DNA of 64,000 nt from GCA-2687515 sp002687515 (lineage in GTDB: Bacteria; Pseudomonadota; Alphaproteobacteria; Rhodospirillales; UBA2165). This document shows, in pieces, positions 1 through 8,333 of the stretch. Within the stretch, counting starts at the first letter, position 1, and every line of letters begins with the position of its first letter. The stretch covers positions 1 through 64,000 of the forward strand of contig JASLNU010000073.1 of the NCBI GenBank assembly GCA_030745835.1, in the 5' to 3' direction. Made by a program: the position numbers and the translations under genes. A model generated the notes under the pieces. It was not told where the DNA came from. It was given only the letters and a program-made list of their open reading frames with translations, and ran no database searches.

Positions 1-114
1 CCGGTCGTCGTCGCGCGCGGCTTGTGGTGGATTGGCACCACGGCGCGGCGCGCTCCTCGCCGGAAACCTTGCAACGCCGTCGTAGGGGTGCAAATTAGAA
101 GATACAGGCCACTT
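1..114 (-). mobile_element. Partial MITE copy running off the window edge
   Basis: This stretch is the reverse complement of the first part of the elements at 27768-28037 and 48330-48600, ending in the shared terminal inverted repeat (TCGTAGGGGTGCAAATTAGA then GATACAGGCCACT). It has no coding capacity. The other end lies outside the window, so its full length cannot be judged. The terminal bases have drifted (CACTT for CACTA), which suggests an old copy. Confidence 0.85.
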
Positions 115-505
115 GTTATCGACCGCTGCCCCACCAACCGAATGGTGGGCGCTTCTCACTTTTGATACTTTCCCGCATGATGTCAAGAGGTACATTGGGC
201 AATGTCAGAGGAAAATTGCCTGCGCGCTAAGAGCCTGCCTCGTGCTGTCCCCGGATGAGAAATCCATGCCGTTATTTTAAGACTTGACCCGAGGTGATCG
301 GCCTCGCGGTGATGATGTATATGGCTGTTCGATGTACCCGTCGAGTATGGCGGGCAAGGACTTGGCGGGTAATTCCGCGCAAACAGGCCGGACCCTTGAC
401 TGTAGCTGACCAATTTGCAGAAACGTCAAGTTAGCCCTTGCCAAAAGGGAGCCGTCCACACATGACCCGAATCGCTCATCGGCGGTTTTGGCCTAACCGA
501 TTGCC
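115..505. other. Intergenic region with no recognised gene
   Basis: I see no convincing coding sequence in this stretch between the MITE copy and the amidohydrolase stop codon. A short hairpin (CCCACCA ... TGGTGGG, about 130-149) is present but has no convincing T-tract. The short open frames have no recognisable motif and no ribosome binding site. Confidence 0.5.
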
Positions 506-1504
506 TCAGACCAATCCGGGGATCAGGCGGGCGGCGTTTTGGGTCGACAGGATTTTGGCGCCGTCCGCTCCCAGCGCCTTTACGCCGGCGACGTAATCGA
601 CGATTTCCTGATCGGTGCGCACGGCTTGCGGATAATCGGTGGCGAAGACCATGCGCTCGGCCGGGATATCCATCAGGCCGCGTTCGATCCATTGCACGGC
701 GTAGCGCGCCGTGTCGATGGGGCCGCTCCAGCCGCCGGTATCGAACATCAGCCGGTTCTCGATATAGTGCATAAAATCATGTTCTGGCTTGCGGCCATGT
801 ATCGGATGGTCCGCCGTACCCCAGAATTCCTTGTCCTCCAGATAGCTGCGAAAGCGCCCGACATACCAGCCGACGCCGCCGGCCAGATGGCCGAACTGAA
901 CCATCAGATCGGGATAGCGGTCGAGAACCCCGCTGCAGATCAGTTTGATGCAGGCGACAATCAGAGAAAATTCCCGCCCGACGCAGCGATGCAGATCGTC
1001 GGTGTCCATGCGCTCCCAGGTAATGGCGTGATTGATCGGATGGACAAAAACATAAAGGCCGCGGCGCTGACATTCGGCCCAGAAAGGATCGAAGGCGGCA
1101 TCATCGAGGGCCAGCCCTTGAAGTTCGGAAACAATGGCGATGCCCGGAAAACCATATTCATCGGCGCAGCGGGCGACTTCTTTCATGGCCTCCGGCCCGC
1201 CCGTTGCCGGGGCTGAGCCGAGGCACATGAATCGCCCGCCATAGGCGTCGACGACTTGCTTCATTTCCTGGTTGATCCCCTGGCAGGTTTCCAGGTCGCT
1301 GTCGTAGCCCTCGCCACAAGTGAGCACCGAAATATCGATGCCCGCCTTGTCCATCATAACGATGTGGGAATCGAGATCATAAAGCAGTGGATGATAGGTA
1401 TGGCCGGGCCGCCCGTCCTTAAAAAATGTGCCGATGCCACTGCCGCCGCCCTTGGCCTCGACCATCTTCTTGGGCGTGTAATGATGCTGAAAATCGACAA
1501 TCAT
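506..1504 (-). CDS. Amidohydrolase family protein (ACMSD-like)
   Basis: This 332-residue protein has the TIM-barrel layout of the amidohydrolase-2 / ACMSD group of metal-dependent hydrolases and decarboxylases. Visible motifs are the N-terminal strand VDFQHHYTP, VHPINH near the middle, QFGHLAGGVGW, and FATDYP near the C-terminus; these are the usual metal and catalytic positions. The first His of the family HxH pair appears as Gln (residue 6, QHH), an odd substitution that could alter metal binding. It is the last gene of a minus-strand operon, 3 bases after the small ORF at 1508-1648. The substrate cannot be told from sequence. Confidence 0.85.
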   Translation of the reverse strand: MIVDFQHHYTPKKMVEAKGGGSGIGTFFKDGRPGHTYHPLLYDLDSHIVMMDKAGIDISVLTCGEGYDSDLETCQGINQEMKQVVDAYGGRFMCLGSAPATGGPEAMKEVARCADEYGFPGIAIVSELQGLALDDAAFDPFWAECQRRGLYVFVHPINHAITWERMDTDDLHRCVGREFSLIVACIKLICSGVLDRYPDLMVQFGHLAGGVGWYVGRFRSYLEDKEFWGTADHPIHGRKPEHDFMHYIENRLMFDTGGWSGPIDTARYAVQWIERGLMDIPAERMVFATDYPQAVRTDQEIVDYVAGVKALGADGAKILSTQNAARLIPGLV

Positions 1505-1507
1505 GGT

Positions 1508-1648
1508 CTATCCCTTTTTAAGATTGCGAGTGAAGTTAGCGCGAAGCCGCAGGAATGCCGCCCGAGCAGCAACCAAGGCCAGGGGCGCGGTCCAGTACAC
1601 CACCGGGTCGTAGAAAAAATCAGAAATCTGTTCCCAGAACTCTCCCAT
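1508..1648 (-). CDS. 46-residue small ORF between methyltransferase-like and amidohydrolase genes
   Basis: An ATG at 1648 opens a 46-codon frame starting MGEFWEQISDFFYDPVVYW, followed by a short hydrophobic stretch and a basic tail ending NLKKG. It starts 4 bases after the upstream stop codon and ends 3 bases before the amidohydrolase start. Tight operon packing on both sides supports translation. No family is recognised; a small membrane-associated or partner protein is possible. It could instead be a chance frame. Confidence 0.5.
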   Translation of the reverse strand: MGEFWEQISDFFYDPVVYWTAPLALVAARAAFLRLRANFTRNLKKG

Positions 1649-1652
1649 GGCG

Positions 1653-2321
1653 TCACCTTGCCCCGCGCCAGAGCCTTGGAAAGAAGGCGCCGACGCGGCG
1701 CTTGTAGGCGAGGTAATCGTCGCCGAACAGACGGATCATCCGCCGCTCCTCGTAATAGGCGCCGATGATCATATAGGCGGCGTACATGGCTGTGTATACG
1801 AGATTGTTCAAACTGGGACCGCTGATGAGCAGGAACGCGAGCCCGGCGGTCAGCATCGGGTGCCGCATCCACCGGTAAACTCCGCTGACAACCAAGCGAT
1901 CAGTGCCAAACAGTTCGAGCCTCGGTGCTGGCCGCCCGGCGAGTGCGCGCATCCCTCGCCATGCCTGGGTGAAGCCCAGGAACTCGAGATAGTCGCTTTG
2001 CAGGAAGGCGGCGTACATCAGGGCGACGGAACCCAGATGCGCCAAGGTCATCGCCTGCCACAACCAGGCGGGATAGGCGACCAGCCAAACGTCATTCTCG
2101 ATGTTTCGTTCCCAATGCAGTGACGCGACCGCGTAGTAAAGTGCCCAAAAGCTAAGGGCACAGTACGTGATGCGCCAGAAATGCTCGACGAAGAACGGTG
2201 CCGTCAAGTGCCCGAGCCATTCCTTGAACGGCTCGTGGGCGGCGACGGAATGGAGCAGGCCGAAAACGGCAAACGCCACCACTGACGGCCCGTAAGCGCC
2301 AAAAAACGATGCCAGTGTCAT
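1653..2321 (-). CDS. Membrane protein of the isoprenylcysteine methyltransferase / NnrU-like fold
   Basis: Starting at ATG 2321 (MTLASFFGAYG), the protein is about 222 residues with several hydrophobic helices. The C-terminal part carries SGVYRWMRHPM and the EERRMIRLFGDDYLAYKRRV block, which match the RHP and E-x-x-L-x-x-x-F-G-x-x-Y pattern of the PEMT/ICMT membrane methyltransferase superfamily. An open frame continues upstream to 2438 but overlaps the TPR gene and looks non-coding. Membership of the superfamily is well supported; the methyl acceptor is unknown, and it may be a non-enzymatic NnrU-type relative. It follows the TPR gene in the same operon. Confidence 0.75.
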   Translation of the reverse strand: MTLASFFGAYGPSVVAFAVFGLLHSVAAHEPFKEWLGHLTAPFFVEHFWRITYCALSFWALYYAVASLHWERNIENDVWLVAYPAWLWQAMTLAHLGSVALMYAAFLQSDYLEFLGFTQAWRGMRALAGRPAPRLELFGTDRLVVSGVYRWMRHPMLTAGLAFLLISGPSLNNLVYTAMYAAYMIIGAYYEERRMIRLFGDDYLAYKRRVGAFFPRLWRGAR

Positions 2322-2352
2322 GGGGCAATGGCCGGTATGTCCGGCGCTCGTA

Positions 2353-2844
2353 TTATTTGGCGCTCTGTGGCTGCTTGGAGAAGCCGGTGACGCCACCGCG
2401 CTCCGAGTAAACCTTGATGGAGGCTTCCAGGTCGTCAAATTCCTCGCACCCGAAGGTGCAGATTTTGTCGAGCTTGGCCAGCTGCTGCTTGGCCAGATCC
2501 AGTTTTCCCTCCTTCAGATACAGTTCGCCCAGATACTCGTTGGCGCCCCGGTGGTCCGGTTTCATGGCCAGCACCTTCTTATAGTAGTCGAGCGCAATGT
2601 CGTTCTCACCTAACTGACGGTGGCTGAATCCTAAATAGTTTAACGCGTTGTAGTGGTCCGGCTTATTGGCGACCACCTTCCGCAGAAGCGGGATGGCACG
2701 TTTGTAGTCCCCCGCCTTGACTGCTTTCTCGGCGATGTCGTAGGTGGAGGTTCTCTTGGTCGATTTACTGGTGGAGCCGGCCGCCCACGTCTGCGAGGCT
2801 AGGGCCAAGCTCAATACCAAGGCCATAAGAATTTTGTTGAACAT
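2353..2844 (-). CDS. Secreted tetratricopeptide-repeat protein
   Basis: ATG 2844 (MFNKILMALVLSLALASQ) is preceded at 7 bases by GGGAGG, which favours it over a GTG two codons upstream. The first ~21 residues form a signal peptide ending in a TWAAG-type cleavage region. The mature part has at least two TPR units (DYKRAIPLLRKVVANKPDHY and ENDIALDYYKKVLAMKPDHR) and a Cys pair CTFGC near the end. It is probably a periplasmic scaffold or lipid-domain partner. It is first in the operon that continues to the amidohydrolase at 506. Confidence 0.85.
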   Translation of the reverse strand: MFNKILMALVLSLALASQTWAAGSTSKSTKRTSTYDIAEKAVKAGDYKRAIPLLRKVVANKPDHYNALNYLGFSHRQLGENDIALDYYKKVLAMKPDHRGANEYLGELYLKEGKLDLAKQQLAKLDKICTFGCEEFDDLEASIKVYSERGGVTGFSKQPQSAK

Positions 2845-3007
2845 GGTCACGCCTCCCTAATCGTGAAACGTGGATTTCGGAATTTCGCCCTTCCCAGGCG
2901 CGTTCTGCAAGATTTGTTCTTCCCCTATTCGAAGTCAAATCAAGACCTCTTGATCATGTGGGTTGGGGGCAGAAACTTGAACATGTGTGAAATTGCCGTA
3001 ATGGCCC

Positions 3008-3028
3008 GGGCGGGTTCCAAACCCGCCC
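3008..3028. repeat. GGGCGGGTTYCAAACCCGCCC palindrome, copy 1
   Basis: A near-perfect GC-rich palindrome lies between the TPR gene and senB, 1 base from the senB stop codon. Related copies occur at 5455-5475, 27128-27148 and, degenerate, at 28061-28090. Confidence 0.7.
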
Positions 3029-3029
3029 C

Positions 3030-3986
3030 TCACCCGCCCACGCTTTCAATCACCGCCGCCCAGCGGCGCTGTTCCTCTTCGGGCGTGAAGTTGGGCGCCA
3101 GGGCGCGGCCCTGGGCGGTTAAACGGTCCAGGAACGCGGGCTCGGTTTCGCATCTGAGCAGCAGCGCCCGCAGGGCCGCCGCGTCTTCGAGCCTGTAATA
3201 GCCCTCATAGTCCTGGCCGAGCAATCCGACATTGCCGGTGATCTCGGAGGCGATCACCGGCACGCCGGCGATGAGGGCCTCGGAGACCACATTGGCGCCG
3301 CCCTCGTTGCGCGACGAGATGACCATCGCCCGGGTTTTCCGGAATTCGCGCCGCACCCGCCATTTCGGCACCTCGCCGAGCCAATGGTAGCGCCGATTGG
3401 TCTTCATCAGGCGGCGCGCCTGTTTCGCCCAGCTTTGGTCGTGGGCGCCGCCGAGATGGATGACCCGGATGCGCGACGCCGCCGGCAGCCCGCGCACCGC
3501 CTCGGCGGTGCGGAACGGATCCTTCTCCCGGCGTAAGTGCCCGATGACGCAGATATCGAAATTGCGCACCGCCGGGTTGCGCGGGCCGGCCAGGGGCGGC
3601 GCCGATTGGTAGATGACGCTCAATTTACTTCGCTGGGCTGCGGGCACCAGGTCCGGCACCTTATCGTGCAGGCAGACCAGGGCATCGGCCAATTGGATGG
3701 ATTCGAGGGTCGGTTCGGGATGGCTGTGGATGAATTCGTTGATGTCGGTGCCGGTCAGCGCCAAGACCAGCGGACGCCCGGGGTACATTGATTTGAAGCG
3801 GATGATGGCGGCGTGGCTGCGCCAGGCATGCAGGGCGATCATCGCATCGGCGGGCCGGCCGTCATATTCGACGCTGGTATCGACCCGGTGGCCGAGGCCG
3901 CGAATGAGCCGCGCCCAGCGCTCGGCGGTGACCCGGTTTCCCGATTTCGAGCGCTTGCCAGCCGGCGTTATTTGAATAATCTTCAT
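3030..3986 (-). CDS. senB: Selenosugar synthase SenB (TIGR04348-type glycosyltransferase)
   Basis: The ~318-residue GT-B-like glycosyltransferase begins MKIIQITPAG and carries NEGGANVVSEALIAGVPVIA, the usual nucleotide-sugar-binding helix region. Short conserved stretches such as ALTGTDIN and HLRREKDPF fit the group once named TIGR04348 and now known as SenB, which makes a selenosugar from a UDP-sugar and selenophosphate. The best support is position: it is divergent from senA with only 39 bases between the starts. A GTG at 3992 is an alternative start. The SelD-like senC that accompanies this pair in other bacteria is not in the window. Confidence 0.85.
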   Translation of the reverse strand: MKIIQITPAGKRSKSGNRVTAERWARLIRGLGHRVDTSVEYDGRPADAMIALHAWRSHAAIIRFKSMYPGRPLVLALTGTDINEFIHSHPEPTLESIQLADALVCLHDKVPDLVPAAQRSKLSVIYQSAPPLAGPRNPAVRNFDICVIGHLRREKDPFRTAEAVRGLPAASRIRVIHLGGAHDQSWAKQARRLMKTNRRYHWLGEVPKWRVRREFRKTRAMVISSRNEGGANVVSEALIAGVPVIASEITGNVGLLGQDYEGYYRLEDAAALRALLLRCETEPAFLDRLTAQGRALAPNFTPEEEQRRWAAVIESVGG

Positions 3987-4025
3987 TCTCACCCGAAACC
4001 CTTATACCAGGACAATTTATCCGCC

Positions 4026-5354
4026 ATGACCGAAATCGTCAGCAACCAGTATTTGATCGACACATTGGCCGATGCCGGTAACCGCTCGCTGGAACTGTTC
4101 AACAGCCTCGACGATGAACAGATTATCGGCCCCCGGCTCGGCATCGTAAATCCACTTTTGTGGGAGGTCGGCCATGTCGCCTGGTTTTACGAGCAGTTTA
4201 TCCTGCGCCTGCTCTATGGCCAGCCGCCATTGCTGAACAACGGCGACGATCTCTACGATTCGATCGCCGTCATCCACGGCATCCGCTGGGACCTGCCGCT
4301 TCTCGGCCGCCAGCGATGCCTACAATATATGCGGGACGTCCAGGACAAGCTCTGTGCGCGGCTCGAGGGCGAGATGGCGTCGGAACAGGACAGCTTCATC
4401 TATCAGTTTGCCGCCTTCCACGAAGACATGCACACCGAAGCCTATACCTATACCCGCCAGACCCTGGAATATCCGGAACCGGAGTTGGCCGTCGCCAGGG
4501 ATTTCGATGCAAGCCGGCTGGATGCGGGGCCGCTGCCAGGGGATGTGGATATCCCGGGCGGCAGCTTCCGGCTGGGGTCGGACAAGTCCGTGCCGTTCAT
4601 GTTCGACAACGAAAAATGGGACCACCAGATGACCGTCTATCCGTTCCAGATCGCCCGTGCGCCCGTGACCAACGCCGAGTTCGCCGCCTTCGTCGCCGAC
4701 GACGGCTACCAGCGCCGCGATCTCTGGCGCGATGTCGGCTGGGGCTGGCGGGTGGAAAATGAAGCCGAGCATCCGATCTATTGGATCCCGGACGGCGCCG
4801 GCAAATGGAAGCTGCGCAATTTCGACCGGATCATCGATCTGGCGCCCGACAAACCAGTGATCCACGTCAATTGGTACGAGGCCCACGCCTATTGCAAATG
4901 GGCCGGCCGGCGCCTGCCGACCGAGCTGGAATGGGAAGTGGCGGCGGCCGGCGAGCCCTCAAATGACGGTGGTGGCAATGGCGGCATCGCGCCCACCAAG
5001 CGGCGCTATCCCTGGGGCGATGCGCCGGCAACCGAAGCCCGCGCCAATCTCGACAGCCGGGCGCTGGGCTGCGCCGATGTGGCGGCGTTCCCGGGTGGCG
5101 ACAGCGCCTGGGGCTGCCGGCAGATGCTCGGCAATGTCTGGGAATGGACATCCAGCCAGTTCGACCCCTATCCCGGTTTCAAACCCGATTCCTACAAGGA
5201 ATATTCGGAGCCGGTATTCGGCACCCGAAAAGTCTTGCGCGGCGGCGCCTGGGCGAGCCGCGGGCGCATGGTCACCAATATGTACCGCAACTATTTCACC
5301 CCCGAGCGGCGCGACGTGTTCGCCGGTTTCCGCACTTGTGCGGAGCAGGATTAA
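4026..5354 (+). CDS. senA: Selenoneine synthase SenA (EgtB-like)
   Basis: The 442-residue protein has an N-terminal DinB-like domain and a C-terminal formylglycine-generating-enzyme-like (FGE-sulfatase) domain, the EgtB architecture. The non-haem iron ligands are visible as H50 (EVGHVAWFYEQF) and the H-x-x-x-H-x-E motif H132/H136/E138 (FHEDMHTEAY), close to EgtB positions. The C-terminal part has MLGNVWEWTSS and VLRGGAWA. Pairing with senB argues for selenoneine synthesis (C-Se bond formation on hercynine) over ergothioneine. ATG 4026 was chosen because it starts the conserved domain; the frame is open further upstream across senB. Hercynine supply (EgtD) is not in the window. Confidence 0.88.
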   Translation: MTEIVSNQYLIDTLADAGNRSLELFNSLDDEQIIGPRLGIVNPLLWEVGHVAWFYEQFILRLLYGQPPLLNNGDDLYDSIAVIHGIRWDLPLLGRQRCLQYMRDVQDKLCARLEGEMASEQDSFIYQFAAFHEDMHTEAYTYTRQTLEYPEPELAVARDFDASRLDAGPLPGDVDIPGGSFRLGSDKSVPFMFDNEKWDHQMTVYPFQIARAPVTNAEFAAFVADDGYQRRDLWRDVGWGWRVENEAEHPIYWIPDGAGKWKLRNFDRIIDLAPDKPVIHVNWYEAHAYCKWAGRRLPTELEWEVAAAGEPSNDGGGNGGIAPTKRRYPWGDAPATEARANLDSRALGCADVAAFPGGDSAWGCRQMLGNVWEWTSSQFDPYPGFKPDSYKEYSEPVFGTRKVLRGGAWASRGRMVTNMYRNYFTPERRDVFAGFRTCAEQD

Positions 5355-5454
5355 GGGGCATAGCGCGCGGGGGATGGCCGGGTTGGCCATGCGGGCGTCC
5401 TTCTTGGCACCTGTTCATGTAGGGGGCAATGGCGCGCCGCCATTCCGTGTGTAG

Positions 5455-5475
5455 GGGCGGGTTTCAAACCCGCCC
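5455..5475. repeat. GGGCGGGTTTCAAACCCGCCC palindrome, copy 2
   Basis: A perfect 9-base-arm palindrome lies in the region downstream of senA. It is the same family as 3008-3028 and 27128-27148. Confidence 0.75.
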
Positions 5476-5500
5476 TTGCGTCAATGCCGGAGCATTGATC

Positions 5501-5538
5501 ACGCCCGGCTGGCCGACCCGGCCATCCCCAGCCGGGCT
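5501..5538. repeat. GC-rich REP-like palindrome
   Basis: The sequence folds into a stem with GCCCGGCTGG at one end and CCAGCCGGGC-type bases at the other, around a GGCCGACCCGGCCATCCC core. Close relatives lie at 21891-21957, 22502-22567, 23401-23525, 24963-25046, 25518-25602, 43145-43182 and 55298-55321. All are intergenic. Confidence 0.75.
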
Positions 5539-5672
5539 ATTCTTCTGTTGATTCAGCTTATCGTAACCTTTGCCGGTTATTGTCCTCTCATTGGCGGACG
5601 GTAATTGCCGCCGCCAACTCCCCAGGTTCCCCCAGGGACCAAACCAAGAAAAGACGACAAAGGTTTGTGTCA

Positions 5673-5834
5673 ATGACCCAGGCAGTTACGTTCAATTTAA
5701 CCAAAGCAAAATTATGGCTCGACCTTACCAAGGGATCATCGCCAGAAGAATCCCGACCTATTTCGGTGGAGCGTGAAAACGCGAAAGCGGACCGGGGTGG
5801 AAACAAGTCCGTAAGCGAAAAACTCGCGGCGTAA
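5673..5834 (+). CDS. Hypothetical 53-residue hydrophilic protein
   Basis: The frame begins MTQAVTFNLTKAKLWLDLTK and ends NKSVSEKLAA, rich in Lys, Ser and Glu, with no membrane segment or recognised motif. An AAAGG lies about 9 bases before the ATG, and a strong intrinsic terminator follows 17 bases after the stop. A transcript therefore probably exists. The transcript could be a regulatory RNA and the frame incidental. Confidence 0.5.
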   Translation: MTQAVTFNLTKAKLWLDLTKGSSPEESRPISVERENAKADRGGNKSVSEKLAA

Positions 5835-5851
5835 CACGTCTTGAGGAAATC

Positions 5852-5888
5852 GCGCGGTCCAGCTCTCCACTGGACCGCGCATTTTTTT
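5852..5888 (+). terminator. Rho-independent terminator
   Basis: An 11-bp perfect stem (GCGCGGTCCAG / CTGGACCGCGC) with a 7-base loop is followed by a run of seven T. It closes the transcript carrying the 53-residue ORF and also separates it from the convergent cyclic-nucleotide-binding gene. Confidence 0.9.
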
Positions 5889-5969
5889 GCCAAATCCGCT
5901 TATATCCCGCCGCTGAATTTCAAGCGCCAAGGCAATCAATGACGGATCGCCGCGAAGCGATGCCGGAAC

Positions 5970-6440
5970 TTATAGGAGTAGATTGGTGGCGCGCAGCCGC
6001 CGCGACAGGGAAACGGCGATGGACCGGTAAAACCGCCTTCCGAATTCCGCATCTTCCTCGATCAGGCCTTCAATATCGTCGCCATTGATCTTGAGCGCCA
6101 CAACATGCCCGTCGGCAATAACGCTGGCACTGATATTGGATTTCTCAAGAAACGACATTTCGCCGAACACGCTGGCAACGCCCAGCCGGGCTAATTCTTG
6201 GCTTCCGCCGTCCTCGCGGCGTTCGATGCGCACCTGGCCATCGGAAATGAAATAGAGGGAATCGTTTTTTTGGTTCTGCTCGAGGATGACATCACCGTGC
6301 ATGAATTCCTGGCGCTGGCCGAGATTGAAAATCTTGTGCCAATCCTCGCCGGTCAGATTTCCGAACACCAAGCCGCCCAAATGGCCGTGGCTGCCGGGCA
6401 GGCTGTCCGTGTCCAGTCTTACGATATTGTCATCCGACAT
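5970..6440 (-). CDS. Cyclic nucleotide-binding (CRP-like sensor) domain protein
   Basis: Starting at ATG 6440 (MSDDNIVRLDTD), the protein has about 156 residues and one cNMP-binding domain: FMHGDVILEQNQKNDSLYFI, then GVASVFGEMSFLEK, which is the phosphate-binding cassette with GE. There is no DNA-binding helix-turn-helix after the domain, so it is not a CRP-type transcription factor. It may be a stand-alone sensor acting through protein contact. The open frame reaches 6488 but the extra residues look non-conserved. It stands alone on the minus strand. Confidence 0.8.
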   Translation of the reverse strand: MSDDNIVRLDTDSLPGSHGHLGGLVFGNLTGEDWHKIFNLGQRQEFMHGDVILEQNQKNDSLYFISDGQVRIERREDGGSQELARLGVASVFGEMSFLEKSNISASVIADGHVVALKINGDDIEGLIEEDAEFGRRFYRSIAVSLSRRLRATNLLL

Positions 6441-6754
6441 GCGGCGCACCCCAATTCCAATTGCGAGACAATCAGCCCCGCGCCCCAACCAATCCCCAGG
6501 AACTTAGAGACCTTGGACAATTTATGCATTGACTGCGATTTAAACAGCCGATCAAGGCCCCATGGCCAGCAGCCAATAAAACAAGTGTTACTAGATTATT
6601 AACAGATGTTTGACAACCTAGCAAATTCGACCCCTGCGGGAGACTCTCTAATTGGCATAATCGGTAAAAAAGTGGGCTGTCAACGGGGCGGTCAATTCAA
6701 TATGCTGTCGGACCGGTTTTAAATACACCCCACCAGCACCAGAGGATCATCGCT

Positions 6755-8266
6755 ATGTCTGACGCCGCGACTTCGCTATCCAACCACAGTGACCTGGACG
6801 AATGGCTCGAAAAGGTCGAGGCGCTCGGCCAATTGAAGCGTATTACCGTCGAGGTCGATCCGGATCTGGAAACCTCGACCTTGACCTACATGGTCGGCCA
6901 GGAAGAAGGCGGCCCGGCATTATTGTTCGAGAACATCAAGGGCCATCCGGGGCACAAGGCCGTCTACAACTTGATCGGCTCGAGCCTCGACAGGTTCTGC
7001 CTGTCGATCGGCGAGGAACCGCTGGACCATCCCCTGGACGCGGTTAAGGTCTTAAAAGAAAAAATGCACCAGAAAAAAGCGCCCAAGGAAATCGACCCGG
7101 CCGGCCTTTTGGTCAACCAGAACGTCGAAACCGGCGCCGATATCGACATCACCAAATTCCCGGCGCCGCGCATGTGGCCGCTGGACGGCGGCAAGTATCT
7201 GGGCACCGGCACGGCGGTGATCACCCGCGATCCTGAATCCGGGCGCGTCAATGTCGGCACCTACCGGCAGATGATCAAATCGAAGAACGAGATCGGGCTC
7301 TACACTTCGCCGGGCAAGGATGCCGGGCTCGACCGCGACAAATGGTTTGCGATGGGCAAGCCGATGCCGGTGGCGCTCTGCTACGGCATCGACCCGACCT
7401 TGTTCGTGGTCGCCGCATCCTCGTTCCCGAAGACCGAATCCGAGCTCGATTATTACGGCGGCATCAACGGCGCGCCGATGGAGGTCTTTACCAGCGACGT
7501 CACCGGCCTGCCGCTGCCGGCCGGCGCCGAGATCATCCTCGAGGGCAATTGCTATCCGGACGAGAACTTCGCCGAGGGGCCGTTCGGCGAGTTTACCGGC
7601 TATTACGGACGGCCGCTGGCGACGACGCCCTATGTGCGCATCGAAAAAGTGCGTTACCGCGACGATCCGACGCTGACCTGCGCCCTGATGGCCGATGGGC
7701 TGGCCAATGAATGCGGGCTGTTCTGGGCGAGCGTGCGCGCCTCCAAGGTTTGGAGCGATCTCGACAAGATGGGGGTGCCCGGCATCCAGGGCGTCTGGTC
7801 GATCCCCGAAGCCGCCGGCTGGGGCATTACCGTGGTCTCGATCAAACAGATGTATGCGGGGCACGCGCCGCAGACCATGGCGCTCGCCGCGCAATGCATG
7901 GGCGGCGCCTATTTCGGCAAGTTCATCATCGTCGTCGATGACGATGTCGATCCCACCGACAACGGCCAGGTGCTGTGGGCGATGGCGACCCGCGCCCGGC
8001 CCAGCGCCTCCATCGATATCCTGCGCGAAACCTGGTCGACCTATCTCGATCCCAGCCTCAACCCGCCCGAGGAACGGCCCTGGGGCTCCAAATGCCTGAT
8101 CAACGCCTGTATGGAATACAAGCATATCGACAACTTCTCGCCGCGCACCAAGCTATCGGAAAAGGCTTATGAGCACGTCGTGTCGCGCTGGGCGGAATAC
8201 GGCATGGAGGGCGAGCCGCCGCGCATCAATGTGTTCGAGGACACCGAGTTTAAGGAGAAGATTTAG
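6755..8266 (+). CDS. UbiD family decarboxylase
   Basis: The 503-residue protein has the full UbiD layout, with the signature EGPFGEFTGYYG around residues 272-283 that includes the acidic residues used with prenylated FMN. Other conserved stretches are ALLFENIKGHPG near the N-terminus and KFIIVVDDDVDPTDNGQVLWAMATR in the C-terminal part. UbiD enzymes catalyse reversible decarboxylation of aromatic or alpha,beta-unsaturated acids. No ubiX-like flavin prenyltransferase is adjacent, so the cofactor would be made elsewhere. Whether it serves ubiquinone synthesis or degradation cannot be decided; the length and lack of ubi neighbours favour a catabolic or general role. Confidence 0.9.
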   Translation: MSDAATSLSNHSDLDEWLEKVEALGQLKRITVEVDPDLETSTLTYMVGQEEGGPALLFENIKGHPGHKAVYNLIGSSLDRFCLSIGEEPLDHPLDAVKVLKEKMHQKKAPKEIDPAGLLVNQNVETGADIDITKFPAPRMWPLDGGKYLGTGTAVITRDPESGRVNVGTYRQMIKSKNEIGLYTSPGKDAGLDRDKWFAMGKPMPVALCYGIDPTLFVVAASSFPKTESELDYYGGINGAPMEVFTSDVTGLPLPAGAEIILEGNCYPDENFAEGPFGEFTGYYGRPLATTPYVRIEKVRYRDDPTLTCALMADGLANECGLFWASVRASKVWSDLDKMGVPGIQGVWSIPEAAGWGITVVSIKQMYAGHAPQTMALAAQCMGGAYFGKFIIVVDDDVDPTDNGQVLWAMATRARPSASIDILRETWSTYLDPSLNPPEERPWGSKCLINACMEYKHIDNFSPRTKLSEKAYEHVVSRWAEYGMEGEPPRINVFEDTEFKEKI

Positions 8267-8296
8267 GGGATAAACCCCTGGTGTGTTTCACACCAG
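8265..8296 (+). terminator. Tandem hairpins after the UbiD gene
   Basis: Two hairpins follow the stop codon: AGGGG/CCCCT (8265-8279), then CTGGTGTG/CACACCAG with a 3-base loop (8278-8296). There is no strong T-tract, so termination would be weak or Rho-assisted. They may instead protect the 3' end. Confidence 0.45.
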
Positions 8297-8333
8297 ATTC
8301 TTAAAGTGTGCGGCCCGATTTACGCTAAATTCG

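Noticed and set aside
4026..5354. Calling this gene egtB for ergothioneine
   Set aside because: Domain layout fits, but the adjacent SenB-type gene and absence of egt genes favour SenA.
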